The position numbers and the translations under genes are program-made. From positions 1-48,467 of the forward strand of contig CAMAXX010000021.1 of NCBI GenBank assembly GCA_945862435.1: a stretch of DNA of 48,467 nt. The letters are read 5' to 3'. Of the stretch, positions 8,033 through 16,160 are shown in pieces. The notes below the pieces were generated by a model. The model did no database searches and was not told the DNA's origin. It saw nothing but the letters and a program-made list of their open reading frames with translations. This stretch comes from Pseudorhodobacter antarcticus (GTDB lineage Bacteria; Pseudomonadota; Alphaproteobacteria; Rhodobacterales; Rhodobacteraceae). The number at the start of each line of letters is the position of its first letter. The first letter of the stretch is position 1.

Positions 8033-8923
8033 TCAACGGACAACTTTCTCCCGCTCTTGTGTTATAACGCTATCAACGAGGTCATTCACAATTCGGTCAG
8101 CGCCCCGTACATTGAAATGACACTCATCGCGGCGATAGGAGTTGTCCAGTTTATCTGTATCCGACGCTAGAAAAGTGTCATCTCTTGTGGCAATAACACT
8201 TTGCTGACCAGCGCGAATGCGCTCGCTGGGGGCATATTCCAGACAACGGCTCGCAAGATGAATGAAAAACCGAGCTCGGTTAGATTTAGCCGAAATAGCT
8301 ACTTTGTCGAACAACTCATTCAGTCGGTTGGCGTAAACATCTGAGGGGTCCGTGTTAAACATCGCATCGGATTCACCCTGATGCCAAATGAAGTAATCGA
8401 CATTGAGATTCATCTTATGAAGCGAATCCAGTTGTGATTTAAGAAAATCCAAAGCGCCGAACCTGTTTTGAAGCCAATCGTCAACGCTATACCCGCCGAC
8501 CCCGACGGAAACGATCAAAACAGGTTTGTTCATGGTGGCAGACAGTTTGTGCGCAAATTTGGTCCATAGCGAACCACGAAACTCTTGCATACGCCGATCT
8601 TGGCTGGCACCAAGTACTGGATCTTCAATGACGTAACACTTGCCACTAAAAAAATTTAGACCAAGCGACTGACGGTCCGCCGCCTCTGGCCCGGCAAGAT
8701 GATTTGCCGAATTCGATTGCCCAAATCCAACGACCACCAGTGGTTTAATTGGACAAGACACTTCAGTTCGTTTTTTTACATCGGTAAAGCGATCGGGTGG
8801 CGGAAGTTCCCACGCATTCAATGGACTAATCAACGCAAAGGTATCTGCAATCAATAAGGAGCACACATATTTAAAAAAATTTCTGAACCAATTTAACTTT
8901 CCTTCGACGATCTGCTCATCCAT
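8033..8923 (-). CDS. SGNH-type esterase (sialate O-acetylesterase-like), probably exported
   Basis: The 296-residue protein has an N-terminal hydrophobic segment (about 12-37, ending SPLNA-WE) that looks like a signal peptide or anchor. SGNH blocks follow: GFGQSNSANH with candidate nucleophile Ser70, GVGGYSVDDW, FIWHQGESDAMF and the final DECHFNVRGADRI with the Asp-x-x-His pair. These features match carbohydrate acetylesterases that use sialate-esterase-like folds, so it may remove acetyl groups from an exported polysaccharide. Start MDEQIVEG at 8923 is preferred; an upstream frame start at 8977 is possible. Base composition is visibly more AT-rich than neighbours, which suggests recent acquisition. 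It stands alone. Confidence 0.78.
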   Translation of the reverse strand: MDEQIVEGKLNWFRNFFKYVCSLLIADTFALISPLNAWELPPPDRFTDVKKRTEVSCPIKPLVVVGFGQSNSANHLAGPEAADRQSLGLNFFSGKCYVIEDPVLGASQDRRMQEFRGSLWTKFAHKLSATMNKPVLIVSVGVGGYSVDDWLQNRFGALDFLKSQLDSLHKMNLNVDYFIWHQGESDAMFNTDPSDVYANRLNELFDKVAISAKSNRARFFIHLASRCLEYAPSERIRAGQQSVIATRDDTFLASDTDKLDNSYRRDECHFNVRGADRIVNDLVDSVITQEREKVVR

Positions 8924-9352
8924 CCTTACTCGACCCCCGGTAATGCCCGCGTACAGATAGCAGCGCGGCGATACCAACTGTTTTCATCGCCTATTGAAGA
9001 TGCGGTTCGTGGCATAGGCGTGCGCGCAGACGCGAACGATATCTGACTTTCTCAGTCACGATTTTTTTTTTTTTTCAAAAATATCAACCCAATCAAAAGA
9101 ATATTTTTTTCAATTAGGAATAGTCGTTATTAGCCAAAGACAACGGTATCTGATTTTGCGCAACTTTAGGATACGCCTATTTTGGTGCGTAATGCGCGCG
9201 CCCACACCCCCAGGCAGTACGCTGCGCGGCCCGTCACCCATCCAGCAGCTATCCACCCGCCATAAGTCTGCACTATGCAAACCAGCCCCCGAAAACTGCC
9301 CCAAAAACAGACAGGCTTTCCCCCGCTTTGCCCATGCGCTATACCCCTGCGC
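8924..9352. other. AT-rich intergenic region with 14-T run
   Basis: I see no gene in these 429 bases. They hold a TGACT-ttctc-AGTCA mini-hairpin (9044-9058) closely followed by 14 T (9062-9075), then aaaaatatcaaccc and a second T-run near 9104. This resembles a weak plus-strand terminator, but no plus-strand gene precedes it nearby. The last 250 bases return to normal GC and must hold the rimO promoter. Confidence 0.6.
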
Positions 9353-10738
9353 ATGAGCAACAACCCACCCAATCTGCGCCCCGATCTGGCCCCGAAAATC
9401 ACCCTGCAAGGCACCCCCCGCACGGGCCAGCCCAGTATCGGCATGGTGTCCCTTGGCTGCCCCAAGGCGCTGGTGGACAGCGAGCGTATCCTCACCCGCC
9501 TGCGCGCCGAAGGTTATGCGATTTCCCCCGAATATCGTGGCGCGGATGCCGTTATCGTCAACACCTGCGGATTTTTGGACAGTGCCAAGGCCGAGAGCCT
9601 GGCCGCCATTGGCGAGGCGCTGGCAGAAAATGGCCGCGTCATTGTGACGGGCTGCTTGGGGGCGGAACCTGAATATATCACAGGCGCGCATCCAAAGGTT
9701 TTGGCGGTCACTGGCCCCCATCAATACGAGGCGGTTTTGGACGCTGTCCACGCCGCCGTGCCCGCCCGCCCCGACCCGTTTATCGACCTGCTGCCTGCCA
9801 GCGCCGTATCGCTAACCCCGCGCCATTACAGCTATTTAAAGATTTCCGAAGGCTGCAATCACAAGTGTAAATTCTGCATCATCCCCGATATGCGCGGCCT
9901 GCTGCAAAGCCGCCCCGCTCATGCCGTTATCCGCGAAGCGGAACGTCTGGTGCAGGCTGGGGTTAAGGAGTTGCTGGTCATTTCGCAGGACACTTCCGCC
10001 TACGGACTTGACCTAAAACACGCCACTGAGAAAGGTCAAGATGGGAAAAATCACCGCGCCCATATCACTGACCTTGCCCGGGATCTGGGTAGCCTTGGCG
10101 CGTGGGTGCGCCTGCATTATGTCTATCCCTACCCGCATGTGCAGGGTCTTATCCCGCTGATGGCAGATGGGCTAATTTTGCCCTACCTCGACATCCCGTT
10201 CCAACACGCCCACCCAGACGTTCTGCGCCGCATGGCCCGCCCCGCGGCTGCCGCCAAAACGCTGGACGAAATCGCAGCATGGCGGCAGGTCTGCCCCGAC
10301 ATCACCCTGCGCAGCACCTTTATCGTCGGCTATCCGGGCGAGACGGAGGCAGAATTTCAAACCTTGCTGGATTGGCTGGATGAGGCCCAGCTAGACCGCG
10401 TGGGCGCCTTCCAATACGAAAACGTCAAAGGCGCGCGGTCGAACGCCCTGCCAGATCATGTGGCAGATGAGGTGAAAGCCGAACGCTACGCCCGCTTTAT
10501 GCAAAAGGCAGGCGAAATCTCCGCCGCCAAACTGGCCGCCAAAGTCGGCACGCGGATGGATGTGATCGTTGACGAAGTGGACGCCGAAGGCGCAACCTGC
10601 CGCACCAAATCCGACGCCCCCGAGATTGACGGGAACCTGTTTATTGATGAAGGGTTTGCAGGGCTGAAAGCGGGCGATATCGTGTCCGTCACTGTCGACG
10701 AAGCAGGGGATTATGATTTGTGGGGGCGGTTGGGGTGA
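9353..10738 (+). CDS. rimO: Ribosomal protein S12 methylthiotransferase RimO
   Basis: The 461-residue radical-SAM enzyme adds a methylthio group to the conserved Asp of ribosomal protein S12. N-terminal UPF0004 domain cysteines are in SLGCPK (Cys36), VNTCGFL (Cys72) and VTGCLGA (Cys101). The radical-SAM cluster motif is [10 protein letters not shown] (Cys168, 172, 175). A C-terminal TRAM domain (from about 395) ends [14 protein letters not shown]. The ATG at 9353 ([11 protein letters not shown]) is chosen over 9275, which would add 26 non-family residues. Confidence 0.96.
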   Translation: MSNNPPNLRPDLAPKITLQGTPRTGQPSIGMVSLGCPKALVDSERILTRLRAEGYAISPEYRGADAVIVNTCGFLDSAKAESLAAIGEALAENGRVIVTGCLGAEPEYITGAHPKVLAVTGPHQYEAVLDAVHAAVPARPDPFIDLLPASAVSLTPRHYSYLKISEGCNHKCKFCIIPDMRGLLQSRPAHAVIREAERLVQAGVKELLVISQDTSAYGLDLKHATEKGQDGKNHRAHITDLARDLGSLGAWVRLHYVYPYPHVQGLIPLMADGLILPYLDIPFQHAHPDVLRRMARPAAAAKTLDEIAAWRQVCPDITLRSTFIVGYPGETEAEFQTLLDWLDEAQLDRVGAFQYENVKGARSNALPDHVADEVKAERYARFMQKAGEISAAKLAAKVGTRMDVIVDEVDAEGATCRTKSDAPEIDGNLFIDEGFAGLKAGDIVSVTVDEAGDYDLWGRLG

Positions 10739-10794
10739 AGCAGGGTGACACCATCGCCCCTTGCCCGCCCCCGCCACCGCCCTACCTTCACCGC

Positions 10795-11163
10795 ATGACA
10801 AACCCATCCCCCCTCCGCGTCCTTTATAACGACACCTGCCCCATTTGCGCGCGCGAAATAGGCGTTTATGCCCGCGCCGAGGGGGGCGAAGATATGCAGT
10901 TTTGCGCCCTGTCCCAGCACGAAACCTTTGGGCTGGATGCAGACACCGCCGCGCGCCGTTTGCATGTCGTCAAAGACGGCAAATTGCTTGTGGGCATCGA
11001 CGGCTTCATCGCCATTTGGGCCGCCCTGCCCCGTTGGCACTGGCTGGCCCGCGCCGCCCGCCTGCCCGTGATCCGCCCCGCACTTGGGCTGATTTACACC
11101 CATCTCGCCGCGCCTATTTTGTACAAACTGCATCTGCGCCGCCAGCAAAAAGCGGCGCAATAA
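10795..11163 (+). CDS. DCC-family thiol-disulfide oxidoreductase-like protein (DUF393)
   Basis: The 122-residue protein begins LRVLYNDTCPICAREIGVY, carrying the DxxCPxC motif of the DCC (YuxK/DUF393) family, a thioredoxin-like fold of uncertain function. The C-terminus is basic (HLRRQQKAAQ). It lies 56 bases after rimO on the same strand and may be co-transcribed. The start is the ATG just before the family N-terminus. It converges with the minus-strand YigZ-like gene, 8 bases away. Confidence 0.88.
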   Translation: MTNPSPLRVLYNDTCPICAREIGVYARAEGGEDMQFCALSQHETFGLDADTAARRLHVVKDGKLLVGIDGFIAIWAALPRWHWLARAARLPVIRPALGLIYTHLAAPILYKLHLRRQQKAAQ

Positions 11164-11171
11164 GCCGCGCG

Positions 11172-11528
11172 CTAGAACCCGCGCCGTGCGTCCAGATACG
11201 CCCGCACGCAAGTGACAATATGGGCAAAGCGATCCCCGCCCAGATGCACGCCGCCATACCAGCGGGTAACGGCGATGATATGGTTTTCCAGCCCCTCGCG
11301 CTGGATCATCCGCAAAATCACATCGCCCGCGCCTGCCTCTCCGTCATCATGGCGCACCGCCTCGCCGCCGATAACAGCCGCCCAAGAATGATGCGTGGCC
11401 TTGGCGAATTTCTTGGGCCGCCTCAGGTCTGCAATAAAGGCCGCCGCCCCTGCCCGCCCCACCACATCGCCGCCCGATACGGCATAGCGCGACCCGCGAT
11501 CGCGCAGAACATCCTCGATTTGCAGCAT
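11172..11528 (-). CDS. IMPACT/YigZ-family protein (UPF0029 domain)
   Basis: The 118-residue protein contains the YigZ/IMPACT N-terminal signature: KKFAKATHHSWA, DDGEAGAGDVIL and VTRWYGGVHLGGDRF. It is shorter than E. coli YigZ (about 200) and lacks the C-terminal ferredoxin-like domain, as in other alphaproteobacterial members. The family is poorly understood and linked to translation or proline metabolism. It starts 3 bases after the M48 gene stop, so the two form an operon. Confidence 0.88.
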   Translation of the reverse strand: MLQIEDVLRDRGSRYAVSGGDVVGRAGAAAFIADLRRPKKFAKATHHSWAAVIGGEAVRHDDGEAGAGDVILRMIQREGLENHIIAVTRWYGGVHLGGDRFAHIVTCVRAYLDARRGF

Positions 11529-11531
11529 GTT

Positions 11532-12239
11532 CTATTGCCCCCGCAAGCGCGCAGTTTCGCCCAGCACCAGCGCCTTGCGGCTGTCATTGGCGGGGTGCGT
11601 GCCCAAAAAGCGGTCACCAGGGTCTGGCAGGCGGTCAAAAAACGCGGCCCCCAGCACAGGGTCAAACCCCGCCGCAAAGGCAATACGGGTGCCGATCACA
11701 TCGGCCTCCAGCTCAAAGTTCTTGGAATAGCGCCGCGCGCCAATGCCCGCCCCCAATTGCGCCGCACGATCCACCGCCGCGCTGTCCAGCCCACTGGCCT
11801 GCGCCATCGCCCCCGCCAACACCGCGCCGCGCATGACGCTGTCCTGCTGGCGCGCCAAATGCCCCGCAATATGATGCCCCGCCTCGTGCCCCATGATAAA
11901 CGCCAGCTCATCGCGGCTGCGCGCGGTTGCAATCAGCGACAGGGTAAAGGCAATAATCGGGCGGCCCGCATCATCTACAGTTTGAAAGGCATTGGGCGGC
12001 TGGCCCGCGCGCCAGTCAATGGCGATCTGAAAATCGCAATTGCCCTGCTTGCCCGCGCCAAGGCAGACAGATTCCGCCACAGGTTCCACCGCATCCACCA
12101 CCGCCACAAAGTTTTGCGCGGCCAGTTGCGGCGGCAGGCGCAGGTCTGGCACCTGCCCACCGCTGGGCGACGCGGGCACCACCCCGCAGCCCGCCAGCCC
12201 CAACAGCGCCGCCCCAAACATGATCTGCCACACCCTCAT
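11532..12239 (-). CDS. M48-family metallopeptidase, predicted lipoprotein
   Basis: The 235-residue protein starts MRVWQIMFGAALLGLAGC, a lipoprotein signal with lipobox LAGC (Cys18), so it is probably anchored in the envelope. The zinc-protease motif HEAGH lies at 118-122, and the third ligand Glu is in NFELEADVIG. This matches BepA/LoiP-like M48 peptidases for outer-membrane quality control, although no TPR domain is present. The start at 12239 gives the lipoprotein signal; the upstream frame start at 12350 would bury it. It is first gene of the operon with the YigZ-like gene. Confidence 0.9.
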   Translation of the reverse strand: MRVWQIMFGAALLGLAGCGVVPASPSGGQVPDLRLPPQLAAQNFVAVVDAVEPVAESVCLGAGKQGNCDFQIAIDWRAGQPPNAFQTVDDAGRPIIAFTLSLIATARSRDELAFIMGHEAGHHIAGHLARQQDSVMRGAVLAGAMAQASGLDSAAVDRAAQLGAGIGARRYSKNFELEADVIGTRIAFAAGFDPVLGAAFFDRLPDPGDRFLGTHPANDSRKALVLGETARLRGQ

Positions 12240-12332
12240 GCGCGCAATATAACGCTGCGGGCGGGCGAAGTGCAATTTTCCCCGCGACATTGCCGTCAAA
12301 TCATTGTGAAATGGCAGCAAAGGAGACGCCCC

Positions 12333-12572
12333 ATGTTCACCATCGAACACGACTTTGACGCCAGTATCATCACCCTAATCGATGAAGGCTCGCCCGAAAA
12401 CGCTTTGCAAGAAGACATTACCATCGAGGCATTCGAAGATTGCATTGTGCTGCGCCAGATGGACGAGATGACCGAAACCGAAATGACCATCACGCTATCG
12501 CTGCGCCAAGTGCAAGACTTGGCGGCCGCGCTGGATTTGCCCGAGGGGAGTTATCGGATCGAGCGGAAGTAG
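12333..12572 (+). CDS. Conserved-looking small acidic protein, function unknown
   Basis: This 79-residue soluble, acidic protein (MFTIEHDFDAS..., ending LDLPEGSYRIERK) has a good ribosome site, aaaggaga, about 10 bases before the ATG. The frame reaches far upstream, but the region before 12333 is antisense to the M48 gene. No domain is recognised. It is divergent from the M48 gene, with 93 bases between the starts. Confidence 0.75.
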   Translation: MFTIEHDFDASIITLIDEGSPENALQEDITIEAFEDCIVLRQMDEMTETEMTITLSLRQVQDLAAALDLPEGSYRIERK

Positions 12573-12786
12573 GGGGGCGTCGGGTGCGTGATGTTACACA
12601 CCACCTCTCGCCCCATAATCCCACCACAGGGCCGCGCCCTCCCTCGGGCGGGCGCACCACAGAGGTTCTGCACCCTTTATGGTTCAGGCCCGTCTAAGCC
12701 AGATCTAGGCACAAACGGCAAAGCGCGCCCTCCCGGGGGGGGCGGCGCGGCGCGCCTTGATTGCGGGCCGGGTGCAGATGCCAATT
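12573..12786. other. GC-rich intergenic stretch with possible hairpins
   Basis: No gene is evident. Several self-complementary GC blocks occur (gggccgcgccctccctcgggcgggcgc near 12630-12655, in short segments; gcgcgccctcccggggggggc near 12724), which may end transcription from both sides. No clear T-run is seen. Confidence 0.4.
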
Positions 12787-13020
12787 TCACACATCAACAG
12801 GTGGGCGCGGCGGAAAAAATGGAGCAAGTGCGGACGTTTTTTCCAAGTCCTTGCCAAAGTCCAATAGGCGGCGTGACAGGCTAGGAATGTCGATGTTGCT
12901 CTTTACCACTGCGTAAAGATCAGCCCCAGCGGCAGTCAGAAAACCAATCGCAAGTGCTGCTAATGCTTTCTTTACTGTTTTGCTAAAACCAACCGAAAAG
13001 TCTTGCAACCTTTGCGCCAA
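12787..13020 (-). CDS. Small putative single-helix membrane protein
   Basis: The 77-residue frame contains one hydrophobic segment (KKALAALAIGFLTAAGADLYAVV, about 17-39) flanked by basic and polar ends. It overlaps the 3' end of the next upstream gene by 49 bases in another frame. Its composition is protein-like, and it may be translated by coupling. It also sits beside a decayed locus, so it may be a leftover. No family is recognised. Confidence 0.45.
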   Translation of the reverse strand: MAQRLQDFSVGFSKTVKKALAALAIGFLTAAGADLYAVVKSNIDIPSLSRRLLDFGKDLEKTSALAPFFPPRPPVDV

Positions 13021-13541
13021 GTTTTGACCACTTCGGGCGAGATTTCGGGGCCATCCAGTGCAACCTGAATCTCTCGAAGGGCCTGTGAAATGGCCCGTAA
13101 TGAAGCGCGCAATTTGACGGGTGATAGGTCCTCGTCGGGCGGCTGATTGTGCAGGTTCGCGCCCAGCCCCTCGGTCAGGGATACAAACTCGATCAACTTG
13201 GCATGGATTGCGGCGGCCTCACTGCGCAAACCGCGCCTCTGGATCAGCAGATCTATACGCGCCGCCACCGCCTTTGGCCCCCGCTGCCAAACCTCATCCT
13301 CGATCAAAGCAACATCGCGTTGCAGATCCATCAGCAAAGGCTTGCCCGCAATCACCCCGTCCCGCCACCGCAGCCAAAAGGCCCAAGTGTCTGGGCCGTT
13401 CGTCCAGTGTAGGCGTGTGACCATCTCTGCCTTTGTGAACCATTCGGGAGGCGTTGTGGGCCAGAGGCGGAGATCGGCGATATCTTTGCCCAACTGTCGG
13501 CAGATGGCGTCAGCAGTCAAAACAGCAATAGGCAGTAGCAA
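12972..13541 (-). CDS. Hypothetical protein, probably C-terminal part of a broken gene
   Basis: The 189-residue frame begins at a TTG, with a TAA two codons earlier. It contains PDTWAFWLRWRDGVIAGKPL, EVWQRGPKAVAARIDLLI and NLHNQPPDEDL. These recall a widespread alphaproteobacterial hypothetical family that normally also has an N-terminal block. A segment with that N-terminal character (AWLKTRLRGDAEFIAFRAAA) is found just upstream at 13630-13803, interrupted by stops. This suggests that the gene has decayed and that this frame is a remnant rather than an intact gene. Confidence 0.6.
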   Translation of the reverse strand: MLLPIAVLTADAICRQLGKDIADLRLWPTTPPEWFTKAEMVTRLHWTNGPDTWAFWLRWRDGVIAGKPLLMDLQRDVALIEDEVWQRGPKAVAARIDLLIQRRGLRSEAAAIHAKLIEFVSLTEGLGANLHNQPPDEDLSPVKLRASLRAISQALREIQVALDGPEISPEVVKTWRKGCKTFRLVLAKQ

Positions 13542-13629
13542 GACTTATGACGTCACCATATAGTTCTTCCTTTGACACGGCAGAAATTGTATCACCCCGA
13601 CTACGCCTCGCTAGCCAATTAATCATTAA

Positions 13630-13803
13630 CTATCGGCAAAGCGGTAAGATAATGACACGCGTATTTTCTTTAGCCCCCAAGGGAAAAGGCTTAACCCAAA
13701 TCGGAAACACCCGCGCCGCCGCGCGAAAGGCGATGAACTCGGCATCCCCCCGAAGCCTTGTTTTCAGCCAAGCCTCCAGGCTCGCCTTATCCGCAAGATC
13801 AAT
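13630..13803 (-). pseudogene. N-terminal remnant of the gene at 12972-13541
   Basis: On the minus strand from 13803, the codons read I-D-L-A-D-K-A-S-L-E-A-W-L-K, followed by AEFIAFRAAARVFPIWVKPF, and stop at TAG 13632-13630. This is coherent protein sequence. However, there is no ATG, GTG or TTG at its head, since an in-frame TAG precedes the first ATT. About 90 bases with stops in all relevant frames separate it from the downstream frame. The likely explanation is an old gene broken at its start and middle. Confidence 0.6.
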
Positions 13804-14030
13804 CTAAAACATACCCAACCACTTCTATGCAATTATGTCGGGCGCACCCCTGCTTGGCAAGCATCCGCACCCCTTACCCACCGCACGCCGCGTGTCGGGA
13901 CGGATGCAATACGCATAACATACGCATAACATACGCCCGCCACACCCGCCCGCCGCGTTAATCACTTCCCCCCCATTCCACCTTGACCCCGCCCCCAAAC
14001 TTGGGTGCTATGCGGGCAAAGGAGAGCCAC
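13804..14030. other. Intergenic region with short tandem repeat
   Basis: No gene is seen. Two direct copies of acgcataacat stand in tandem at 13911-13921 and 13922-13932. The nitroreductase ribosome site (aaaggagag) lies at the right end. Confidence 0.5.
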
Positions 14031-14612
14031 ATGCCCCACCCCGCCAGCCCTGCAGCGTTTGACTTTCTGGCCACCCGCCGATCCCACCCTGCCAAGACAT
14101 TCAACGGCCGCGTTCCAGACAGCGCCGCGCTGGAACCCATCCTGAACGCCGCGTTGCGCGTGCCAGATCACGGGATGCTAACCCCTTGGCGTATCTTGGT
14201 TTTGCAGCGCGCAGCCCTTCTGCGCGCGGCTGAAATCGCCCAAAAACGCGGCCAAGAATTGGGGCTAGACGAGGTGGCCATCGGCAAGGGGCGCGGGCAG
14301 TTTGAACGATCAAACCTTGCCGTTGCGGTGATCTCGGCCCCCGTTATTCCGCACAAAGTGCCTAGCAGCGAACAGATCGCCTCATCCGCCGCCCTGTGCA
14401 TGAACATCGTGAATGCGGCCTATGCCGCAGGCTGGGCCGCGCAATGGCTGACAGGCTGGGTCGCCCATGACGAGGTCTTTGCAAATCAAGCCTTTACCGT
14501 AGTCGCTGGCCAATCCGTGGCAGGCATCATCCACATCGGCGCGGTGGATAGCGAGGCACCCGACCGCCCCCGCCCCGACCCTGCCCGCATCATCGAATGG
14601 ATCACACAATGA
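14031..14612 (+). CDS. Nitroreductase-family protein
   Basis: The 193-residue protein has nitroreductase features: the N-terminal FLATRRSHPAK, the FMN-contact region LRVPDHGMLTPWRILVL (about 43-59), and C-terminal WLTGWVAHDEVFANQAF with AGIIHIG. It probably binds FMN and reduces nitro or quinone compounds with NAD(P)H in the cytoplasm; the substrate is unknown. The start at 14031 follows aaaggagag at good spacing. Its stop overlaps the next gene as ATGA. Confidence 0.9.
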   Translation: MPHPASPAAFDFLATRRSHPAKTFNGRVPDSAALEPILNAALRVPDHGMLTPWRILVLQRAALLRAAEIAQKRGQELGLDEVAIGKGRGQFERSNLAVAVISAPVIPHKVPSSEQIASSAALCMNIVNAAYAAGWAAQWLTGWVAHDEVFANQAFTVVAGQSVAGIIHIGAVDSEAPDRPRPDPARIIEWITQ

Positions 14613-15325
14613 GTCTGATATTTTCCAGCTTTTTCCGTGCCTTAGGGCAGATGGGGTCGGGCCGTTTCCTAAAGGTGATCTTCCTTGGCGCGGCCCTTGC
14701 ACTGGCGCTTTTGGCCGCAGTTACTTGGGGGTTCTCTCAGGTCATCTTTGCCTTTGCCCCCGATACGGTTGATCTGCCCTTTTTCGGCGGGGTCGATGGG
14801 CTGGCCGCAATCCTATCCTGGGGCGGCTTTGCAGTGATGCTGGGCCTGTCAGTTTTTCTAATGATTCCCGTGGCTTCGGTCTTTTCAGGCATGTTTTTGG
14901 ACGAGGTGGCCGATGCCGTGGAAACCCGCCATTACCCCGGCCTGCCCCCCGCGCAGGGCCAAGGGTTTTACGAAGGGCTGAAATCTGGCATAAATTTCCT
15001 AGGCTTAGTCATGGCCATCAACACCCCCGCGCTGATCCTATACCTGATAGCAGGCCCCTTTGCGCCGCTCGTTTTCTGGGCTGTGAACGGTTACCTTCTG
15101 GGGCGCGAATATTTCGCGCTTGTCTCCTCGCGCAACATCGACAAAGCGGCGGCGATTGCGATGCGCAAGGCGCATTGGGGCACGATATGGCTTGCGGGGA
15201 TTTGTATGGCGATCCCGCTGTCGATCCCCATCCTAAACCTCATCATCCCCGTGCTTGGGGTTGCGACCTATACCCATATTTTTCATGCGCTTGCGGGGCG
15301 CAAGGTGCAAGGCGATGTGATTTAG
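14609..15325 (+). CDS. EI24/CysZ-like membrane protein
   Basis: The 238-residue integral membrane protein has about four or five long hydrophobic segments (VIFLGAALALALLAAV, LSVFLMIPVASVFSGMF, GLVMAINTPALILYLIAG, CMAIPLSIPILNLIIPV) and the motif FWAVNGYLLGREYF, typical of EI24-domain proteins. CysZ relatives are sulfate transporters, but alphaproteobacterial EI24 members are untested. The ATG overlaps the nitroreductase stop, so the two are an operon. Confidence 0.85.
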   Translation: MSLIFSSFFRALGQMGSGRFLKVIFLGAALALALLAAVTWGFSQVIFAFAPDTVDLPFFGGVDGLAAILSWGGFAVMLGLSVFLMIPVASVFSGMFLDEVADAVETRHYPGLPPAQGQGFYEGLKSGINFLGLVMAINTPALILYLIAGPFAPLVFWAVNGYLLGREYFALVSSRNIDKAAAIAMRKAHWGTIWLAGICMAIPLSIPILNLIIPVLGVATYTHIFHALAGRKVQGDVI

Positions 15326-15326
15326 C

Positions 15327-15617
15327 CTAACCGCCCGCAGGCGGTACATGAGACATAATCCCGAACACATCCATGTTGTCGATGGTGATGATTTTTGATG
15401 TAATCACCCCGTATAGCACCGCCCAAATCACAAAGGCCACGAACGTTGTCACGCGCGCCTTGCGCTTAAAGCTAAAGCTGGCAGGGGCGGCCGATTTGGG
15501 CGTGCCTGCCTCGGCTTCGCCCGCCTCCTCTTGGCTTTCAAAGCGGATGACGAGCACGCAAAACAGGGTCAAGAACCACAGCGATGCAAACAGCACAAGG
15601 GCGGCGGTGATGGTCAT
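15327..15617 (-). CDS. DUF1467-family membrane protein
   Basis: The 96-residue protein has two hydrophobic helices (ALVLFASLWFLTLFCVLVI; VTTFVAFVIWAVLYGVI) joined by an acidic, Ala-rich loop ending FKRKARV. This is the DUF1467 pattern common in Rhodobacteraceae and Rhizobiales; the function is unknown. Its ATG overlaps the stop of the epimerase gene (ATGA), a pairing often kept in this group. It converges with the EI24 gene with only one base between the stops. Confidence 0.9.
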   Translation of the reverse strand: MTITAALVLFASLWFLTLFCVLVIRFESQEEAGEAEAGTPKSAAPASFSFKRKARVTTFVAFVIWAVLYGVITSKIITIDNMDVFGIMSHVPPAGG

Positions 15618-16018
15618 ACTTGCTCCAATTCTACAAGGCAGCCGTTAAAATCTTTGGGGTGCAAAAACAAAACGGGCTTGCCATGCGCGCCGATCTTCGG
15701 CTCTCCGCTGCCCAGCACCCGCGCGCCCGATGCCTTTAGCTGATCGCGCGCCGCGATGATATCTTCCACCTCGTAGCAAATATGATGAATGCCGCCCGAT
15801 GGGTTCTTTTCCAAAAAACCCGCAATAGGGCTGCCCTCGCCCAAAGGCGTCAGCAGTTCGATTTTCGTGTTGGGCAGATCGATAAACACCACCCGAACGC
15901 CATGATCGGGTTCGTCTTGGGCAGGTCGCACAGATGCGCCCAAGGTGCCGCGATATTGCGCTGCCGCCGCCTCGATATCGGGCACGGCAATGGCGACATG
16001 GTTCAAACGTCCGATCAT
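15614..16018 (-). CDS. mce: Methylmalonyl-CoA epimerase
   Basis: The 134-residue protein is a glyoxalase/VOC-fold enzyme starting MIGRLNHVAIAVPDIEAA, with metal-site segments GIHHICYEVEDI and KPVLFLHPKDFNGCLVELEQ. It interconverts (R)- and (S)-methylmalonyl-CoA in propionate breakdown or the ethylmalonyl-CoA pathway. The ATG at 16018 is chosen because the family begins at the first VOC strand; the longer frame would add 17 unrelated residues. Confidence 0.93.
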   Translation of the reverse strand: MIGRLNHVAIAVPDIEAAAAQYRGTLGASVRPAQDEPDHGVRVVFIDLPNTKIELLTPLGEGSPIAGFLEKNPSGGIHHICYEVEDIIAARDQLKASGARVLGSGEPKIGAHGKPVLFLHPKDFNGCLVELEQV

Positions 16019-16160
16019 TTGGGCCTCCAGTTTGGGCCATATATAGGGGGGTGGGGACGGCGCGCGCAAGGGGCAGGATGGTCGCAGGGCCGAGCGCGGC
16101 TTAACTTGATGTTAGCGATGATGTGGCATTGTTGGGGGAAATCACAGGAAGGACAGTGCC

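Noticed and set aside
10845..12332. Long plus-strand frame (575 codons in total) running into the small gene at 12333
   Set aside because: It lies antisense to the YigZ-like and M48 genes, which have clear motifs. Its translation is rich in Arg, His, Pro and Gln, typical of shadow frames. Only the part from 12333 is kept.
13547..13807. 86-codon plus-strand frame
   Set aside because: The opposite strand reads as a protein-like remnant, so this frame is its shadow.
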